Of a DNA stretch of 64,000 nucleotides, positions 9,828 to 20,982 are shown in pieces. Source of the stretch: an uncultured Croceitalea sp. GTDB taxonomy: Bacteria > Bacteroidota > Bacteroidia > Flavobacteriales > Flavobacteriaceae. The position numbers and the translations under genes are program-made. The notes beneath the pieces are model-generated. The model saw only the letters and a list, made by a program, of their open reading frames with translations. It did not search any database and had not been told where the DNA came from. The DNA is taken from NCBI GenBank assembly GCA_947499565.1, contig CANMOV010000001.1, forward strand, positions 62,001-126,000, in the 5' to 3' direction. The stretch's first letter is position 1; each line of letters opens with the position of its first letter.

Positions 9828-10751
9828 TTACTTTATCTCTTTAACTCCGGTTGTAGCAATCTTTGATATATGAATATCGTATGCAACTTCAACTTTATCA
9901 TAAATAGCAGCCATACTTTTAGCCACAGCTTGCGCATTTTCTTTCTTTCTGCTTAATGTAAAAATGGAAGGACCAGAACCAGAAATACCACAACCCAATG
10001 CGCCATTTTTAATGGAAGATGACTTTACATTATCAAATTCTGGAATTAATATAGAGCGCATTGGCTCAATAATATGGTCTTCCAAAGATCGTCCAATAAG
10101 CTGATAATCTTCGGTAAATAATCCAGCAACTAGACCTCCAAGGTTTCCCCATTGTTTTATTCCATTTTCTAAACTGATAGTAGTTTTTAGAATTTTCCGA
10201 GAATCTGAAGTTTTAATCTCTATCTGTGGATGAATAACGGTGGCGAATAATTCTTTAGGCGTAGGTATTGGTATGATATCTAAGGGCGTGTAACTTCTTA
10301 CTAAAGTAAAACCACCATAAATTGCTGGGGCTACATTATCTGCATGTGCGACATTACTAGCTAATTTTTCACCTTGCATGGCAAATTGGACTAATTCCAA
10401 TTTTGAAAATGGTTTCCCAAGTAGCTCGTTCATTGCCCATACCGCTCCAGTAGAACTTGCGGCACTACTACCAATACCGCTACCAGGTTTAATCTTTTTA
10501 TGTATTTCTATTTCAAAGCCTCCAATATAACTGCTTTGTTTTAACAAGGCCAAACCGGCTACACCAGCTACATTTTTATGGGCTTCTAAAGGTAATTCTT
10601 GCCCTGTAATTTTAGTAATTTTAATTCCTGAGGTCTTGGATTTACGAACTATCATTTCATCTCCTACGGTTTCTAAAGCAAGACCAAGAACATCAAACCC
10701 GCAAGATAAATTTGCAATAGTTGCGGGACAAAAAACTTTAATTTCTTCCAT
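9828..10751 (-). CDS. thrB: Homoserine kinase
   Basis: This GHMP-family kinase has 307 residues and phosphorylates homoserine with ATP. The N-terminal FCPATIANLSCGFDVLG segment and the ATP loop PGSGIGSSAASS near residue 91 are diagnostic. The C-terminal GCGISGSGPSIF motif completes the GHMP signature. The gene lies 2 bp after thrA and 28 bp before thrC, consistent with one transcript. Confidence 0.97.
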   Translation of the reverse strand: MEEIKVFCPATIANLSCGFDVLGLALETVGDEMIVRKSKTSGIKITKITGQELPLEAHKNVAGVAGLALLKQSSYIGGFEIEIHKKIKPGSGIGSSAASSTGAVWAMNELLGKPFSKLELVQFAMQGEKLASNVAHADNVAPAIYGGFTLVRSYTPLDIIPIPTPKELFATVIHPQIEIKTSDSRKILKTTISLENGIKQWGNLGGLVAGLFTEDYQLIGRSLEDHIIEPMRSILIPEFDNVKSSSIKNGALGCGISGSGPSIFTLSRKKENAQAVAKSMAAIYDKVEVAYDIHISKIATTGVKEIK

Positions 10752-10753
10752 AT

Positions 10754-13198
10754 TTAGAAATTTCCTATTCGTATTATATCCGCAAAAATACCAGAAGCAG
10801 TAACTTCTGCTCCAGCCCCAGCTCCTTTAATAATTAAAGGTTGATTAGGATATCTTTCCGTATAAAAAAGCACAATATTGTCACTCCCTTCTAGGTTATA
10901 AAAATCATGCCCTTTAGGAATCTGTTGTAAACCTACACTCGCTTTTCCATTTTCAAACTGTGCTACGTATTTTAGTTTGGATTCTTTTTGAGCAGCATCA
11001 GCATATAATTCTTGAAAATCTTCTTCATATTTTTTGAGTGATTCAAAAAAGGCCTCGTTGGAATTGGTATTTAGGCTTTCTTCTGGCAAAAAAGGTTCAT
11101 TTTTAATGTCCTCAATTTCTAATTCATAACCACTTTCTCGCGCTAGAATTAAAATTTTACGCATAACATCAATTCCACTTAAATCAATCGTGGGGTCTGG
11201 TTCGGTGTATCCTTCTTCTTGAGCTTGCTTAACCACATCATGAAAAGTATTCTTACTATTGAAGTTATTAAAAACAAAGTTCAAACTACCTGATAAAACC
11301 GCTTGAATTTTATTGATTTTGTCTCCGGAGGCAATTAAATGCCTAAGGGTGTCTAAAATTGGTAAGCCTGCGCCAACATTAGTCTCAAATAGAAATGGCG
11401 CATTATATTTTTTAGCCAGTTGCTTTAATTCTTTATATGATGCAAAATCTGAAGAACAGGCAATCTTATTGCAGGTAACTACAGAAACACTATTTTTAAG
11501 ATAACTGGTATATGTTTCAGAAACTTCTTTATTGGCAGTATTATCAACAAAAATGCTATTTCTATAGTTAAGCTTATTTACTTTTTCAATGAATACCGTT
11601 TTGTTTGCTTTTTCGCCATCAGCTAGTTCTACTTCCCAGTTTTTCAAAGAAATACCATCTTCATTAAAAGTCATTGTTCTGGAGTTTGAAATTCCAATAA
11701 CTCTTATGTTGAGCTTTAACTCAGCTTTTAAGTATTTTTTCTGCTGTTTAATTTGTTCTAAAAAACGTGCGCCAACATTGCCAACACCCATTACAAAGAG
11801 GTTGAGTTGCTTTATATTTTCTTCAAAAAAGGCTTCATGCAAAGTGTTAAGCGCTTTTTTAACATCGTCCTTTCTTATTACCGCAGAAATATTCCGTTCA
11901 GATGCTCCTTGAGCAATAGCACGGATATTAACATTGTTTTTTCCAAGTGTGCTAAACATCTTTCCGCTTAGACCTTGATGGCTCTTCATATTATCACCAA
12001 CAAGAGCAATAATTGCCAAATTACCCTCAACTACCAATGGTTTTATCTTTTTGCTTGCTATTTCATATTCGAAAGTAGTGTTCACCGCAATAGTAGCATG
12101 TTCTGCATCTTTATCTGAAATACCAACACAAATTGAATGCTCCGAAGAAGCTTGTGTAATCATAACAACGCTAATGCCTTCCTGGGATAGCGTCTCAAAA
12201 AAACGCTTAGAAATACCAGGTATTCCAACCATGCCAGAACCTTCCAAAGAAAGTAAAGTGATATTTCCAACATGACTTATGCCACGTACAGTTTTATCTT
12301 TGTCATTTTTACTTTTGGTGATTAATGTACCTTCCTCTTCTGGAGCAAAAGTATTCTTAATGACTATAGGAATACCTTTGGTTAGAACGGGTTGTATTGT
12401 AGGGGGATAAAGCACTTTAGCCCCAAAGTGAGAAAGCTCCATGGCTTCTTCATAAGAAATATGTGATACACATTTTGCCTGTTTTACCAACTTTGGATTG
12501 GCAGTATACATACCGCTAACATCTGTCCAAATTTCTAATACTTCTGCATTAATAGCTGCTGCTAAAATAGCTGCTGTATAATCTGAACCTCCTCTTCCAA
12601 GAGTGGTCGCATTACCTAGAGTCGATGAAGAAACAAAGCCAGGTATTACGGTTATTATTTCTTTGACTTGAGCAAAATGATTGCTGCAATTAGCATTGGT
12701 GAGCTCAAAATCTATATTCGCATTACCAAAGTTCTCATCCGTAATAATAAGTGCTCTACCGTCTTTTAAAATAGTATTTAGCCCTTCAGTAATAAAATAT
12801 TCACTGATTACAAAAGAGGACAACAATTCTCCGTAGCTAACAACCTTGTCCGAAAGTCTTGGCGTAGTTTCACCAATTAGAAATGCGCCTTCTAAAAGTG
12901 TTTCTAAATCATTCAGTTCACTTTTTACTTTGCTAAGAATACCACTTTGAGCATTTATTGGAAAAAGTTCTTTAATAACTTTAAAATGTCTTTCTTCAAT
13001 CTCACAAAGCTTATTTTTATAAGCTATGTCTTGTGAGGAAGCTTGTTGTAGACTCTCTAATAACAAGTCGGTTACGCCACCCAATGCTGAAACAACAACT
13101 CCGATTTTGACCTCAGAAGCATTTTTAACTATTGATTTTACTTTTTTTATATTTTCATCGTTAGCTACCGAAGTACCACCGAATTTTAAGATTTTCAT
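10754..13198 (-). CDS. thrA: Bifunctional aspartate kinase / homoserine dehydrogenase
   Basis: The 814-residue fusion catalyses the first and third steps of the threonine branch. The N-terminal kinase begins KFGGTSVAN (residues 4-12) and has the TLGRGGSDYTAA loop. Two ACT-type segments in the middle suggest allosteric feedback by threonine. The dehydrogenase half starts near residue 464 (VGNVGARFLEQ) and continues through the substrate-binding GAGLPILDTL and GSLNFVFN motifs. It is the first gene of the thr operon; a promoter, leader peptide and hairpin lie directly upstream. Confidence 0.97.
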   Translation of the reverse strand: MKILKFGGTSVANDENIKKVKSIVKNASEVKIGVVVSALGGVTDLLLESLQQASSQDIAYKNKLCEIEERHFKVIKELFPINAQSGILSKVKSELNDLETLLEGAFLIGETTPRLSDKVVSYGELLSSFVISEYFITEGLNTILKDGRALIITDENFGNANIDFELTNANCSNHFAQVKEIITVIPGFVSSSTLGNATTLGRGGSDYTAAILAAAINAEVLEIWTDVSGMYTANPKLVKQAKCVSHISYEEAMELSHFGAKVLYPPTIQPVLTKGIPIVIKNTFAPEEEGTLITKSKNDKDKTVRGISHVGNITLLSLEGSGMVGIPGISKRFFETLSQEGISVVMITQASSEHSICVGISDKDAEHATIAVNTTFEYEIASKKIKPLVVEGNLAIIALVGDNMKSHQGLSGKMFSTLGKNNVNIRAIAQGASERNISAVIRKDDVKKALNTLHEAFFEENIKQLNLFVMGVGNVGARFLEQIKQQKKYLKAELKLNIRVIGISNSRTMTFNEDGISLKNWEVELADGEKANKTVFIEKVNKLNYRNSIFVDNTANKEVSETYTSYLKNSVSVVTCNKIACSSDFASYKELKQLAKKYNAPFLFETNVGAGLPILDTLRHLIASGDKINKIQAVLSGSLNFVFNNFNSKNTFHDVVKQAQEEGYTEPDPTIDLSGIDVMRKILILARESGYELEIEDIKNEPFLPEESLNTNSNEAFFESLKKYEEDFQELYADAAQKESKLKYVAQFENGKASVGLQQIPKGHDFYNLEGSDNIVLFYTERYPNQPLIIKGAGAGAEVTASGIFADIIRIGNF

Positions 13199-13259
13199 TT
13201 TATGAAGAGTTTGGAAAAATTGTGAAACAATTAGTATAGTGGACGAGTGTTAATAGCAA

Positions 13260-13278
13260 ATTACCCCAAAGGGGTAAT
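13260..13278 (-). promoter_or_regulatory. Hairpin in thr operon leader (candidate attenuator element)
   Basis: An 8-bp perfect stem (ATTACCCC / GGGGTAAT on the minus strand) closes a 3-nt TTT loop and is followed by TTTGC, a poor U-tract. It lies between the promoter and thrA and contains the last codons and the stop codon of the leader peptide, so translation of the leader must open it. A weaker AT-rich hairpin followed by T residues lies at 13218-13232 and could be the terminator proper. The regulatory logic is inference. Confidence 0.6.
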
Positions 13279-13317
13279 AATTACAGTAGTAGCGATAGTT
13301 GATGTAGAATGCATCAT
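13261..13317 (-). CDS. thrL: Thr/Ile-rich leader peptide of the thrABC operon
   Basis: The 18-codon ORF begins with two Met codons and reads MMHSTSTIATTVIITPLG. Five Thr and three Ile codons are concentrated in residues 5-15, as in enterobacterial thrL. It starts about 30 nt downstream of the predicted transcription start and ends inside the hairpin upstream of thrA. In-frame ATGs further upstream (13350, 13380) lie at or before the transcription start, so the start at 13317 (or 13314) is preferred. Role: sensing charged tRNA-Thr/Ile. It is inferred from composition and position, not from a homology search. Confidence 0.7.
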   Translation of the reverse strand: MMHSTSTIATTVIITPLG

Positions 13318-13353
13318 AGAAGCTATTATGTCCAATTGTTTAAATTGCATGGT

Positions 13354-13384
13354 CAAATGTAGTACTTTTGATTCCTGCATCAAA
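13354..13384 (-). promoter_or_regulatory. Bacteroidota-type promoter of the thr operon
   Basis: On the minus strand a -33 TTTG (13384-13381) is followed after exactly 19 nt by TACATTTG (13361-13354), which matches the TTTG/TAnnTTTG consensus for the primary sigma factor of Bacteroidota. The predicted start is near 13347, upstream of the leader peptide. Confidence 0.75.
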
Positions 13385-13436
13385 TGATTCCTAAATTTTT
13401 ATCAATTCCTTAATTTCTAACTAGCTTCTTTGCCAA

Positions 13437-14975
13437 ATGAAAATATTTAATGCCAAACAGATATATGCTGCTGATGAATTCACAATAGAAAAGCAACAGA
13501 TTACAAGTGATGTTCTTATGGAAAGGGCGGCTGAACGTATTTTTAGCTGGGTACATTCTAGATTAAATGGCGCAGCCGTTAAAATTCATTTGTTTTGCGG
13601 GATTGGCAACAACGGAGGTGATGGCATTGCGCTAGCAAGACATTTAATGGAAAACGGCTATTCAATTGCCGTTTACGTAGTTAACTATAGCGAAAAACGC
13701 TCTAAGGATTTCTTAATTAATTTAGATAGGTTAAAAGAACGAAAACTTTGGCCAGAATTTTTAGATTCAGATTGTGAGTTTCCAGAAATTGGTCATGATG
13801 ATATAATAATTGACGCCATTTTTGGTATTGGCTTAAATAGAAACCCAGATAATTGGGTTGCAAAACTTATTAATCATATAAATGATTCGGCTGCTTTTAT
13901 TCTGTCTATTGACGTTCCTTCTGGCTTGTTTTTAGATAGACTCCCTGAACATCCTGAAAACGTGATTAGAGCAAATCATGTATTGAGTTTTCAAGCTCCT
14001 AAACTTGTTTTTTTCTTGCCCCAAACGGGAGGTTTTTTAAATCAATGGGAGCTTTTGGATATAGGTTTAGATCAAGAATATCTTTATAAGACAGAAACTG
14101 AATTTGAATTTATAGGAAAGCCTGAAGTTTTACCATTATACATTCCAAGGCTTAAATTCTCTCACAAGGGTAGTTATGGGCATGCGGTAATTGTAGGAGG
14201 AAGTTATGGGAAAATAGGAGCTGTTAATTTAGCGGCTAAAGCATGTTTAAAAGCAGGAAGCGGTCTTGTTACTGCTTTTGTGCCTGAATGTGGATATTTT
14301 CCATTACAAGCTAGTGCACCAGAATTGATGGTAATTACCGATGAAGAGGATGATATCATCTCAAAAATCTCCATGTCTATCCAACCATCTGTTGTTGGTA
14401 TTGGGGTTGGCATGGGTACACACAAGGATACCGTTGCTGCTTTTTCTTCATTCTTAGATAAAAATCAAAAATTGCTCATGGTCATTGATGCAGATGGTTT
14501 AAACATTTTATCTTCTAATTCAGAACTGTTAAGCAAAATCCCTAAGCAAACGGTTTTGACCCCTCACCCAAAAGAACTAGAAAGGTTAATAGGTGAGTGG
14601 AAAGATGATTTTGATAAGTTGAAGAAAGCCAAAGCTTTTTCAAAAAAGCATGATTGTATTTTAGTAATAAAAGGAGCGCATACCGTTACTATTTATGATA
14701 ATAAGGGGTATGTAAACTCTACAGGAAACCCTGGAATGGCTACTGCCGGTAGTGGAGACGTGTTAACTGGAATAATCACGGGTTTAATTTCGCAAAACTA
14801 CCCGCCACTTTATGCAGCTATTTTTGGAGTTTATTTACACGGACTCTCGGGAGATATTTCGTCAGCGGAGAATGGATATGAAGCTGTTACGGCTACGACA
14901 TTACTAGATAATATTGGTAAAGCGTATATGGAACTGGTTAAAAGGCCATCGCCAGAAAATGAACAACAGCAATAG
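13437..14975 (+). CDS. nnr: Bifunctional NAD(P)H-hydrate repair enzyme (epimerase + ADP-dependent dehydratase)
   Basis: The 512-residue protein joins an N-terminal YjeF epimerase domain (about 1-215, with GIGNNGGDGIALAR near 56 and IDAIFGIGL near 123) to a C-terminal ribokinase-like dehydratase domain. The latter has LTPHPKELERL and NPGMATAGSGDVLTGI, the nucleotide-binding and catalytic signature. Together they repair damaged NAD(P)HX to NAD(P)H. Length fits Nnr. It is divergent from the thr operon, with its promoter in the same 240-bp gap. Confidence 0.95.
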   Translation: MKIFNAKQIYAADEFTIEKQQITSDVLMERAAERIFSWVHSRLNGAAVKIHLFCGIGNNGGDGIALARHLMENGYSIAVYVVNYSEKRSKDFLINLDRLKERKLWPEFLDSDCEFPEIGHDDIIIDAIFGIGLNRNPDNWVAKLINHINDSAAFILSIDVPSGLFLDRLPEHPENVIRANHVLSFQAPKLVFFLPQTGGFLNQWELLDIGLDQEYLYKTETEFEFIGKPEVLPLYIPRLKFSHKGSYGHAVIVGGSYGKIGAVNLAAKACLKAGSGLVTAFVPECGYFPLQASAPELMVITDEEDDIISKISMSIQPSVVGIGVGMGTHKDTVAAFSSFLDKNQKLLMVIDADGLNILSSNSELLSKIPKQTVLTPHPKELERLIGEWKDDFDKLKKAKAFSKKHDCILVIKGAHTVTIYDNKGYVNSTGNPGMATAGSGDVLTGIITGLISQNYPPLYAAIFGVYLHGLSGDISSAENGYEAVTATTLLDNIGKAYMELVKRPSPENEQQQ

Positions 14976-14979
14976 GTAG

Positions 14980-15408
14980 TTAAGCACTTTTCTTACCCTT
15001 ATTTTTTTTGGAGATACGTTTCTTAACCCAGGAAACAGCATTTTCATATTCTATGAAGAACTCCATGTTCTTTTTGTAGAACATTTTTTCAATTTTAAAG
15101 TTATGCATATCTATTTCTTTTTTAGAAACGATTGCAAAAGCCTTTAAATTTTCTAAACCTCTTAAATATGTATAGATGACAGGGTCAATAGCATATGAGT
15201 TTTTTCTAAAACTGATGTAGCCAAATTTTTTTGCCCTAAAGTGAATTTCTGAAATCCCTATTATTTGATACGCCCGTTCAAGTGTAAGTGTAGATCCTTC
15301 CTCAAAGATGGAAACCATATAATCGTCAAAAACTTGTACTATCCCAATATCTAAATGATATTCTTTAACGACAATGGTTTTTTTACTAAATCCCATGCTC
15401 ATTCCCAA
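14980..15408 (-). CDS. Conserved hypothetical protein, STAS/SpoIIAA-like
   Basis: The 142-residue soluble protein has no signal peptide. The order of strands and helices (VVKEYHLDIGIVQVFDDYMV, then LTLERAYQIIG, then IDPVIYTYLRGLENLKAFAIVSK) resembles small STAS- or SEC14-like Bacteroidota proteins of unknown role. The C-terminus is very basic (KKRISKKNKGKKSA). It is convergent with nnr, 4 bp away. I do not assign a function. Confidence 0.6.
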   Translation of the reverse strand: MGMSMGFSKKTIVVKEYHLDIGIVQVFDDYMVSIFEEGSTLTLERAYQIIGISEIHFRAKKFGYISFRKNSYAIDPVIYTYLRGLENLKAFAIVSKKEIDMHNFKIEKMFYKKNMEFFIEYENAVSWVKKRISKKNKGKKSA

Positions 15409-15550
15409 AATGTATTATAGTGTCTCGAGAGCGAATGTATAAGTAGCACTACTTAAAAGAAAAAATAATAGATTAAAAGCTTAAATATCGTATTAAACGT
15501 TACAAACAAATGAAAACTAGGTAATAGTCGCGTTTTGCATGAAACAATTG

Positions 15551-15583
15551 TAATAAAAAAGGAGCCTTTAATTAAGGCTCCTT
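15551..15583 (-). terminator. Intrinsic terminator of clpC
   Basis: A perfect 10-bp stem (AAGGAGCCTT / AAGGCTCCTT, 15559-15568 with 15574-15583) closes a 5-nt loop; on the minus strand it is followed by six Ts. It lies 26 bp beyond the clpC stop codon. Confidence 0.85.
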
Positions 15584-15608
15584 CATAATCAAAATGAAAT
15601 TATCTTAA

Positions 15609-18161
15609 TTAAGCTTTTGATGATTTTTCTTTCTTTTTAATTTTTATAGTAAGCTCATCTTTTTTCTCATCTAAATCCATGAAAATACTATCCCCTTCAT
15701 TAAGGTTAGAGTTAACTATTTCTTCAGCTAATGAGTCTTCTATATACTTTTGGATAGCTCTTTTTAACGGTCTAGCACCATATTGCTTATCAAAACCTTT
15801 GTTAGCGATATAGTCTTTAGCCTTTTCTGAAAGAGTCAAGTCATAACCAATAACTTTTATACGCTTAAATAGCTTGTCTAACTCAATATCAATAATCTTG
15901 TGAATATCCTCACGTTCAAGTGGGTTAAAAACGATTACATCATCAATTCTATTTAAGAATTCTGGAGCAAAAGCTTTCTTTAGAGCATTTTCTATAACAC
16001 TTTTTTGATGGCTATCTGCCTGCGCTTTTTTAGACGCTGTTCCAAAACCAACGCCTTGTCCAAAATCTTTTAGTTGTCTAGCGCCAATATTAGATGTCAT
16101 TATAATGATAGAGTTTCTAAAATCAATTTTTCTACCTAAACTATCCGTTAAATAACCATCATCTAATACTTGCAATAACATGTTAAAAACATCTGGATGC
16201 GCTTTTTCAACTTCATCTAAAAGAATTACAGAATATGGTTTTCTCCTAACTTTTTCTGTCAATTGACCACCTTCTTCATAACCTACATATCCCGGAGGTG
16301 CGCCCACTAATCTAGAGATGGCAAATTTCTCCATGTATTCACTCATATCAATTCGAATGAGTGCGTCTTCAGAATCAAATAATTCTTTAGCCAAAACCTT
16401 TGCTAATTGGGTTTTACCAACACCTGTCTGTCCTAAAAAGATAAATGACCCAATAGGCTTGTTGGGGTCTTTAAGACCTGCTCTATTCCTTTGTATGGCT
16501 CTGGCTACTTTTACAACAGCTTCATCTTGACCAATAACATAATCTTTAATATGTTCTGGCAACTCGGCAAGTTTATTGCTTTCAGTCTGAGCGATTCTAT
16601 TTACAGGAATTCCGCTCATCATAGAGACAACATCCGCTACATTATCTTCAGATACTGTTTCTCTATTTAGTTTGCTTTCTTCCTCCCAAGTTTCCTGAGC
16701 CATAGCTAAATCTTTCTCAATGCGTTTCTCATCATCACGGAGTTTAGCTGCTTCCTCGTACTTCTGTTTTTTAACTACGCTATTTTTTAATTCTCGTACT
16801 TCGTCCAACTGATTTTCCAATTCCAAAATCTGCTTTGGAACATCCATATTTACAATATGGACCCGAGAACCAGCTTCATCCAAAGCATCTATAGCTTTGT
16901 CTGGTAAAAAACGATCTGTCATATACCTATTGGTCAAGGTGACACATGCTTTTATAGCATCGTCCGTATACGTTACGTTATGATGGTCTTCGTACTTACT
17001 TTTAATGTTCATTAAAATCTCAACTGTTTCCTCAACACTTGTTGGTTCTACAATCACTTTTTGAAAACGACGCTCAAGTGCGCCATCTTTTTCAATGTAC
17101 TGTCTATATTCATCAAGTGTTGTTGCACCGATACATTGAATTTCACCTCTTGCTAATGCTGGTTTAAACATGTTGGAAGCATCTAAGCTTCCTGTTGCAC
17201 CACCAGCACCAACTATAGTATGAATTTCATCAATGAACAAGATGATATCGTCATTTTTTTCGAGTTCATTCATCACAGCTTTCATTCGCTCTTCAAACTG
17301 ACCTCTATATTTTGTGCCTGCAACTAGAGATGCTAAATCTAAAGTCACAACGCGTTTTCCATAAAGTATTCTGGATACTTTCTTATTTATAATCCGTAAG
17401 GCTAAGCCTTCTGCAATAGCACTTTTACCTACCCCAGGCTCGCCAATTAAAAGTGGGTTATTCTTTTTTCTTCTGCTAAGAATTTGAGAAACGCGCTCTA
17501 TTTCTTTTTCTCGACCAACAACTGGGTCTAACTTATTTTCTTCTGCTAGTTTTGTTAAGTCTCTTCCAAAATTATCTAAAACTGGAGTTTTAGACTTTTT
17601 ACTTCCTTTCTGTGAACTAGAAGAGCCAAAGGTACTTTCTTTAGAATCACCAGGAGCATCTTCAGAATCACCAGGAAAAGATTCGGACCTAGTTACATCA
17701 AGATAATCATCATCACTCGTAATCATAGATTTAAACTGCTCCTTTACATTATCATAATCGACCTTCAGTTTATGAAGTAACTTTGTTGTTGGATCGTTTT
17801 CGTTACGTAGTATGCAGAGTAATAAGTGAGCTGTATTTATAGAAGAGCTTTGAAAAAGCTTAGCTTCTAAAAAAGTAGTTTTTAATGCACGTTCCGCTTG
17901 TCTTGTTAAATGCAAGTTTTTTTTATCTTTTTGAACGCTAGTTGTATTTGGGTTAGCAGGGCTTAATATCTCAACCTTTCTTCTTAAATGGTCTAAGTCC
18001 ACGTCTAAGGCATCTAGAATGTTTATGGCTTTACCATTTCCATCACGCAGAAGCCCTAGCATTAAATGCTCTGTACCTATAAAATCATGACCAAGTCTAA
18101 GAGCCTCCTCTTTGCTAAATGCAATAACGTCTTTTACTCTTGGCGAAAAATTATCATCCAT
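15609..18161 (-). CDS. clpC: ATP-dependent Clp protease ATP-binding subunit ClpC
   Basis: This Hsp100 unfoldase of 850 residues feeds substrates to ClpP. It has two Clp_N repeats (about 1-145), a linker rich in Ser, Asp and Gly, and the first AAA+ module with Walker [14 protein letters not shown] and Walker [17 protein letters not shown]-like coiled segment ([18 protein letters not shown]) between the modules separates ClpC from ClpA. The second AAA+ module has [12 protein letters not shown]. It is monocistronic, with a strong terminator, and divergent from gyrA across a 259-bp gap. Confidence 0.96.
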   Translation of the reverse strand: MDDNFSPRVKDVIAFSKEEALRLGHDFIGTEHLMLGLLRDGNGKAINILDALDVDLDHLRRKVEILSPANPNTTSVQKDKKNLHLTRQAERALKTTFLEAKLFQSSSINTAHLLLCILRNENDPTTKLLHKLKVDYDNVKEQFKSMITSDDDYLDVTRSESFPGDSEDAPGDSKESTFGSSSSQKGSKKSKTPVLDNFGRDLTKLAEENKLDPVVGREKEIERVSQILSRRKKNNPLLIGEPGVGKSAIAEGLALRIINKKVSRILYGKRVVTLDLASLVAGTKYRGQFEERMKAVMNELEKNDDIILFIDEIHTIVGAGGATGSLDASNMFKPALARGEIQCIGATTLDEYRQYIEKDGALERRFQKVIVEPTSVEETVEILMNIKSKYEDHHNVTYTDDAIKACVTLTNRYMTDRFLPDKAIDALDEAGSRVHIVNMDVPKQILELENQLDEVRELKNSVVKKQKYEEAAKLRDDEKRIEKDLAMAQETWEEESKLNRETVSEDNVADVVSMMSGIPVNRIAQTESNKLAELPEHIKDYVIGQDEAVVKVARAIQRNRAGLKDPNKPIGSFIFLGQTGVGKTQLAKVLAKELFDSEDALIRIDMSEYMEKFAISRLVGAPPGYVGYEEGGQLTEKVRRKPYSVILLDEVEKAHPDVFNMLLQVLDDGYLTDSLGRKIDFRNSIIIMTSNIGARQLKDFGQGVGFGTASKKAQADSHQKSVIENALKKAFAPEFLNRIDDVIVFNPLEREDIHKIIDIELDKLFKRIKVIGYDLTLSEKAKDYIANKGFDKQYGARPLKRAIQKYIEDSLAEEIVNSNLNEGDSIFMDLDEKKDELTIKIKKKEKSSKA

Positions 18162-18420
18162 AAATTTCCTTATTCAGCAATTAAAATTAATAAAACTAAT
18201 TCAACAATGGTCAAATACCATACCCATAATCGTTAAATAGGTCGTAAAAGAAGAGAAAAAGTAACTTTTTTAAAATATTTAACAGCTAGTTATAGGTTAA
18301 TAAACGGTGATCCTAATGTTGATAATTTTTTTAATAAAGTAATTGGTATCTGTTTCTAAACATGGGTTTTTACGTATATTGCCTTGATATTTTAATTACA
18401 AAAAGCAAGAAGATTTTAAT

Positions 18421-20952
18421 ATGGCAGAAGGAGAAAAATTGATACCTATTAACATCGATGATGAGATGAAATCTGCCTACATTGATTATTCAATGTCGGT
18501 CATTGTGTCACGTGCCTTACCTGATGTTAGGGATGGTTTAAAACCTGTGCACAGAAGAGTTCTTTATGGTATGCATGAACTGGGAGTTCGTTCAGGTAGT
18601 GCTCATAAGAAATCTGCTCGTATTGTAGGTGAGGTGTTAGGTAAGTATCATCCACATGGTGATACATCAGTTTATGACAGTATGGTGCGTATGGCTCAAG
18701 AATGGAGCTTACGCTACATGTTGGTGGATGGACAAGGTAACTTTGGTTCTGTTGATGGAGACAGTCCTGCTGCAATGCGATATACGGAAGCTCGTATGCG
18801 TAAAATTGCTGACGATATGTTGGCAGATATAGATAAGGACACTGTAGACCATCAACTAAATTTTGATGACTCTTTAAAAGAACCAACGGTTTTACCAACT
18901 AGAGTTCCACAGTTGTTGGTGAATGGTGCTTCTGGTATAGCAGTAGGTATGGCAACTAATATGCCGCCTCATAACCTTTCTGAAGTGGTAGATGGTACCA
19001 TAGCTTATATTGATAATTCTGATATTGAAATTGATGAATTAATCACCCATATAAAAGCACCAGATTTTCCAACTGGTGGAATAATCTATGGCTATGATGG
19101 AGTTAAAGAAGCTTTTCATACTGGTCGCGGAAGAGTAGTAATGCGAGGCAAAGCTACTTTTGAAGAAGTGCAAGGAAAAGAGAGTATTGTTGTCACAGAG
19201 ATTCCATATCAGGTAAATAAAGCTGATATGATTAAAAAGACAGCAGACCTTATCAATGATAAGAAAATAGAAGGGATATCTGCTATTAGAGATGAGTCTG
19301 ATAGGAAAGGAATGCGTATTGTGTATATTCTTAAAAGAGATGCAATTCCTAATATTGTTTTAAATACACTATATAAGTATACCGCATTACAATCATCTTT
19401 TAGCGTAAATAATATTGCTTTAGTCAATGGTCGTCCACAACTATTGAACTTAAAGGAGATGATTCATTATTTTGTTGAGCACAGACATGAAGTTGTTGTT
19501 AGAAGAACAAAATTTGAACTAAAAAAAGCAGAAGATAGAGCTCATATTCTTGAAGGCTTAATAATTGCCTCTGATAATATTGATAGGGTTATTGAAATTA
19601 TTAGGGGATCATCTAATGTTGATGAAGCTAGGAGTAACTTAATGGAAGAGTTTAAGTTAACCGAAGTGCAGGCGAAAGCAATTGTAGAAATGCGTCTTCG
19701 TCAGTTAACTGGATTAGAGCAGGACAAACTAAGGGAAGAATATGATGCACTTTTAAAGACTATAGAAGACTTAAAGGATATTCTAGATAAGAAGGATAGA
19801 AGAATGCAAATCATTAAAGATGAGTTGCTAGAAGTAAAAAATAAGTATGGTGATGAGCGTCGTTCGGAAATAAACTTTGCTGGAGGGGATTTAAGCATTG
19901 AGGATATGATTCCAGATGAACAAGTGGTAATCACCATTTCTCATGCGGGTTATATTAAGCGTACACCACTCACAGAATATAAGACTCAGAATAGGGGCGG
20001 TGTTGGACAAAAAGCATCTTCTACTCGTAATGAAGACTTTCTGGAGCATTTATTTGTTGGAACCAATCACCAATACATGTTGTTCTTTACCCAGAAAGGA
20101 AAATGTTTTTGGATGCGTGTCTATGAAATCCCTGAAGGAAGTAGAACATCTAAAGGAAGGGCGATTCAAAACCTAATTAATATTGAAAGTGAGGATAAGG
20201 TAAAAGCCTTTATTTGCACCCAAGATTTAAAAGACGAAGATTACGTAAATAGCCACTACGTAATTATGGCTACCAAAAAAGGTACAGTTAAGAAAACCTC
20301 TTTAGAACAATATTCTAGGCCAAGACAAAACGGAATTAATGCAATTACCATTAGAGATAATGATGAATTGCTCGAAGCGAAATTAACAACTGGTACAAGT
20401 GAAATTTTCTTAGGTCTTAAATCTGGTAAAGCTATTCGATTTGAAGAAAGTAAAACGCGACCGATGGGTAGAAACGCCTCTGGAGTTCGTGGTATTAGAT
20501 TGGCAAGTGATGATGATGAGGTTGTTGGAATGGTATCTGTACACAATTTTGAAGACAATATTCTAGTTGTTTCGGAAAATGGTTATGGTAAAAGATCCAA
20601 TATAGATGATTATCGCGTAACTAATAGAGGTGGAAAAGGAGTTAAGACCATTTCTATTACTGATAAAACAGGAGGGCTTGTTGCAATAAAAAATGTAACG
20701 GACTCAGATGATTTAATGATTATTAATAAATCTGGAATCGCAATCCGAATGGGTGTTGAAGACCTAAGAGTTATGGGGCGCGCAACCCAAGGAGTTAAAC
20801 TAATTAACTTAAAAGGCAATGATAGTATTGCTGCCGTAGCTAAAGTTATGAAAGATGAAGATGCTGTTGAAGGGACGGATGTTCTTGATATTGAGGTGAA
20901 TACCGAAGATGGCACGGCTCTTGATAATACAGATAGCGAAACAAAAGAATAA
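18421..20952 (+). CDS. gyrA: DNA gyrase subunit A
   Basis: This type II topoisomerase subunit has 843 residues and introduces negative supercoils with GyrB. The catalytic Tyr is Y121 in [10 protein letters not shown]. The quinolone-determining region reads [17 protein letters not shown], with Thr82 and Asp86 at the positions of E. coli Ser83 and Asp87. The C-terminal half holds repeated beta-pinwheel blades, including the GyrA-box-like QNRGGVGQK near residue 526, distinguishing it from ParC. The acidic tail is typical. The TPR gene follows after 30 bp. Confidence 0.96.
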   Translation: MAEGEKLIPINIDDEMKSAYIDYSMSVIVSRALPDVRDGLKPVHRRVLYGMHELGVRSGSAHKKSARIVGEVLGKYHPHGDTSVYDSMVRMAQEWSLRYMLVDGQGNFGSVDGDSPAAMRYTEARMRKIADDMLADIDKDTVDHQLNFDDSLKEPTVLPTRVPQLLVNGASGIAVGMATNMPPHNLSEVVDGTIAYIDNSDIEIDELITHIKAPDFPTGGIIYGYDGVKEAFHTGRGRVVMRGKATFEEVQGKESIVVTEIPYQVNKADMIKKTADLINDKKIEGISAIRDESDRKGMRIVYILKRDAIPNIVLNTLYKYTALQSSFSVNNIALVNGRPQLLNLKEMIHYFVEHRHEVVVRRTKFELKKAEDRAHILEGLIIASDNIDRVIEIIRGSSNVDEARSNLMEEFKLTEVQAKAIVEMRLRQLTGLEQDKLREEYDALLKTIEDLKDILDKKDRRMQIIKDELLEVKNKYGDERRSEINFAGGDLSIEDMIPDEQVVITISHAGYIKRTPLTEYKTQNRGGVGQKASSTRNEDFLEHLFVGTNHQYMLFFTQKGKCFWMRVYEIPEGSRTSKGRAIQNLINIESEDKVKAFICTQDLKDEDYVNSHYVIMATKKGTVKKTSLEQYSRPRQNGINAITIRDNDELLEAKLTTGTSEIFLGLKSGKAIRFEESKTRPMGRNASGVRGIRLASDDDEVVGMVSVHNFEDNILVVSENGYGKRSNIDDYRVTNRGGKGVKTISITDKTGGLVAIKNVTDSDDLMIINKSGIAIRMGVEDLRVMGRATQGVKLINLKGNDSIAAVAKVMKDEDAVEGTDVLDIEVNTEDGTALDNTDSETKE

Positions 20953-20982
20953 CAATAAACACTAAATATTAATTAGACAAAA

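Noticed and set aside
18619-18679. Possible quinolone-resistance change in GyrA (Thr82 at the E. coli Ser83 position)
   Set aside because: Thr or Ser at this position is natural in many bacteria, so it cannot be called a resistance mutation from sequence alone.
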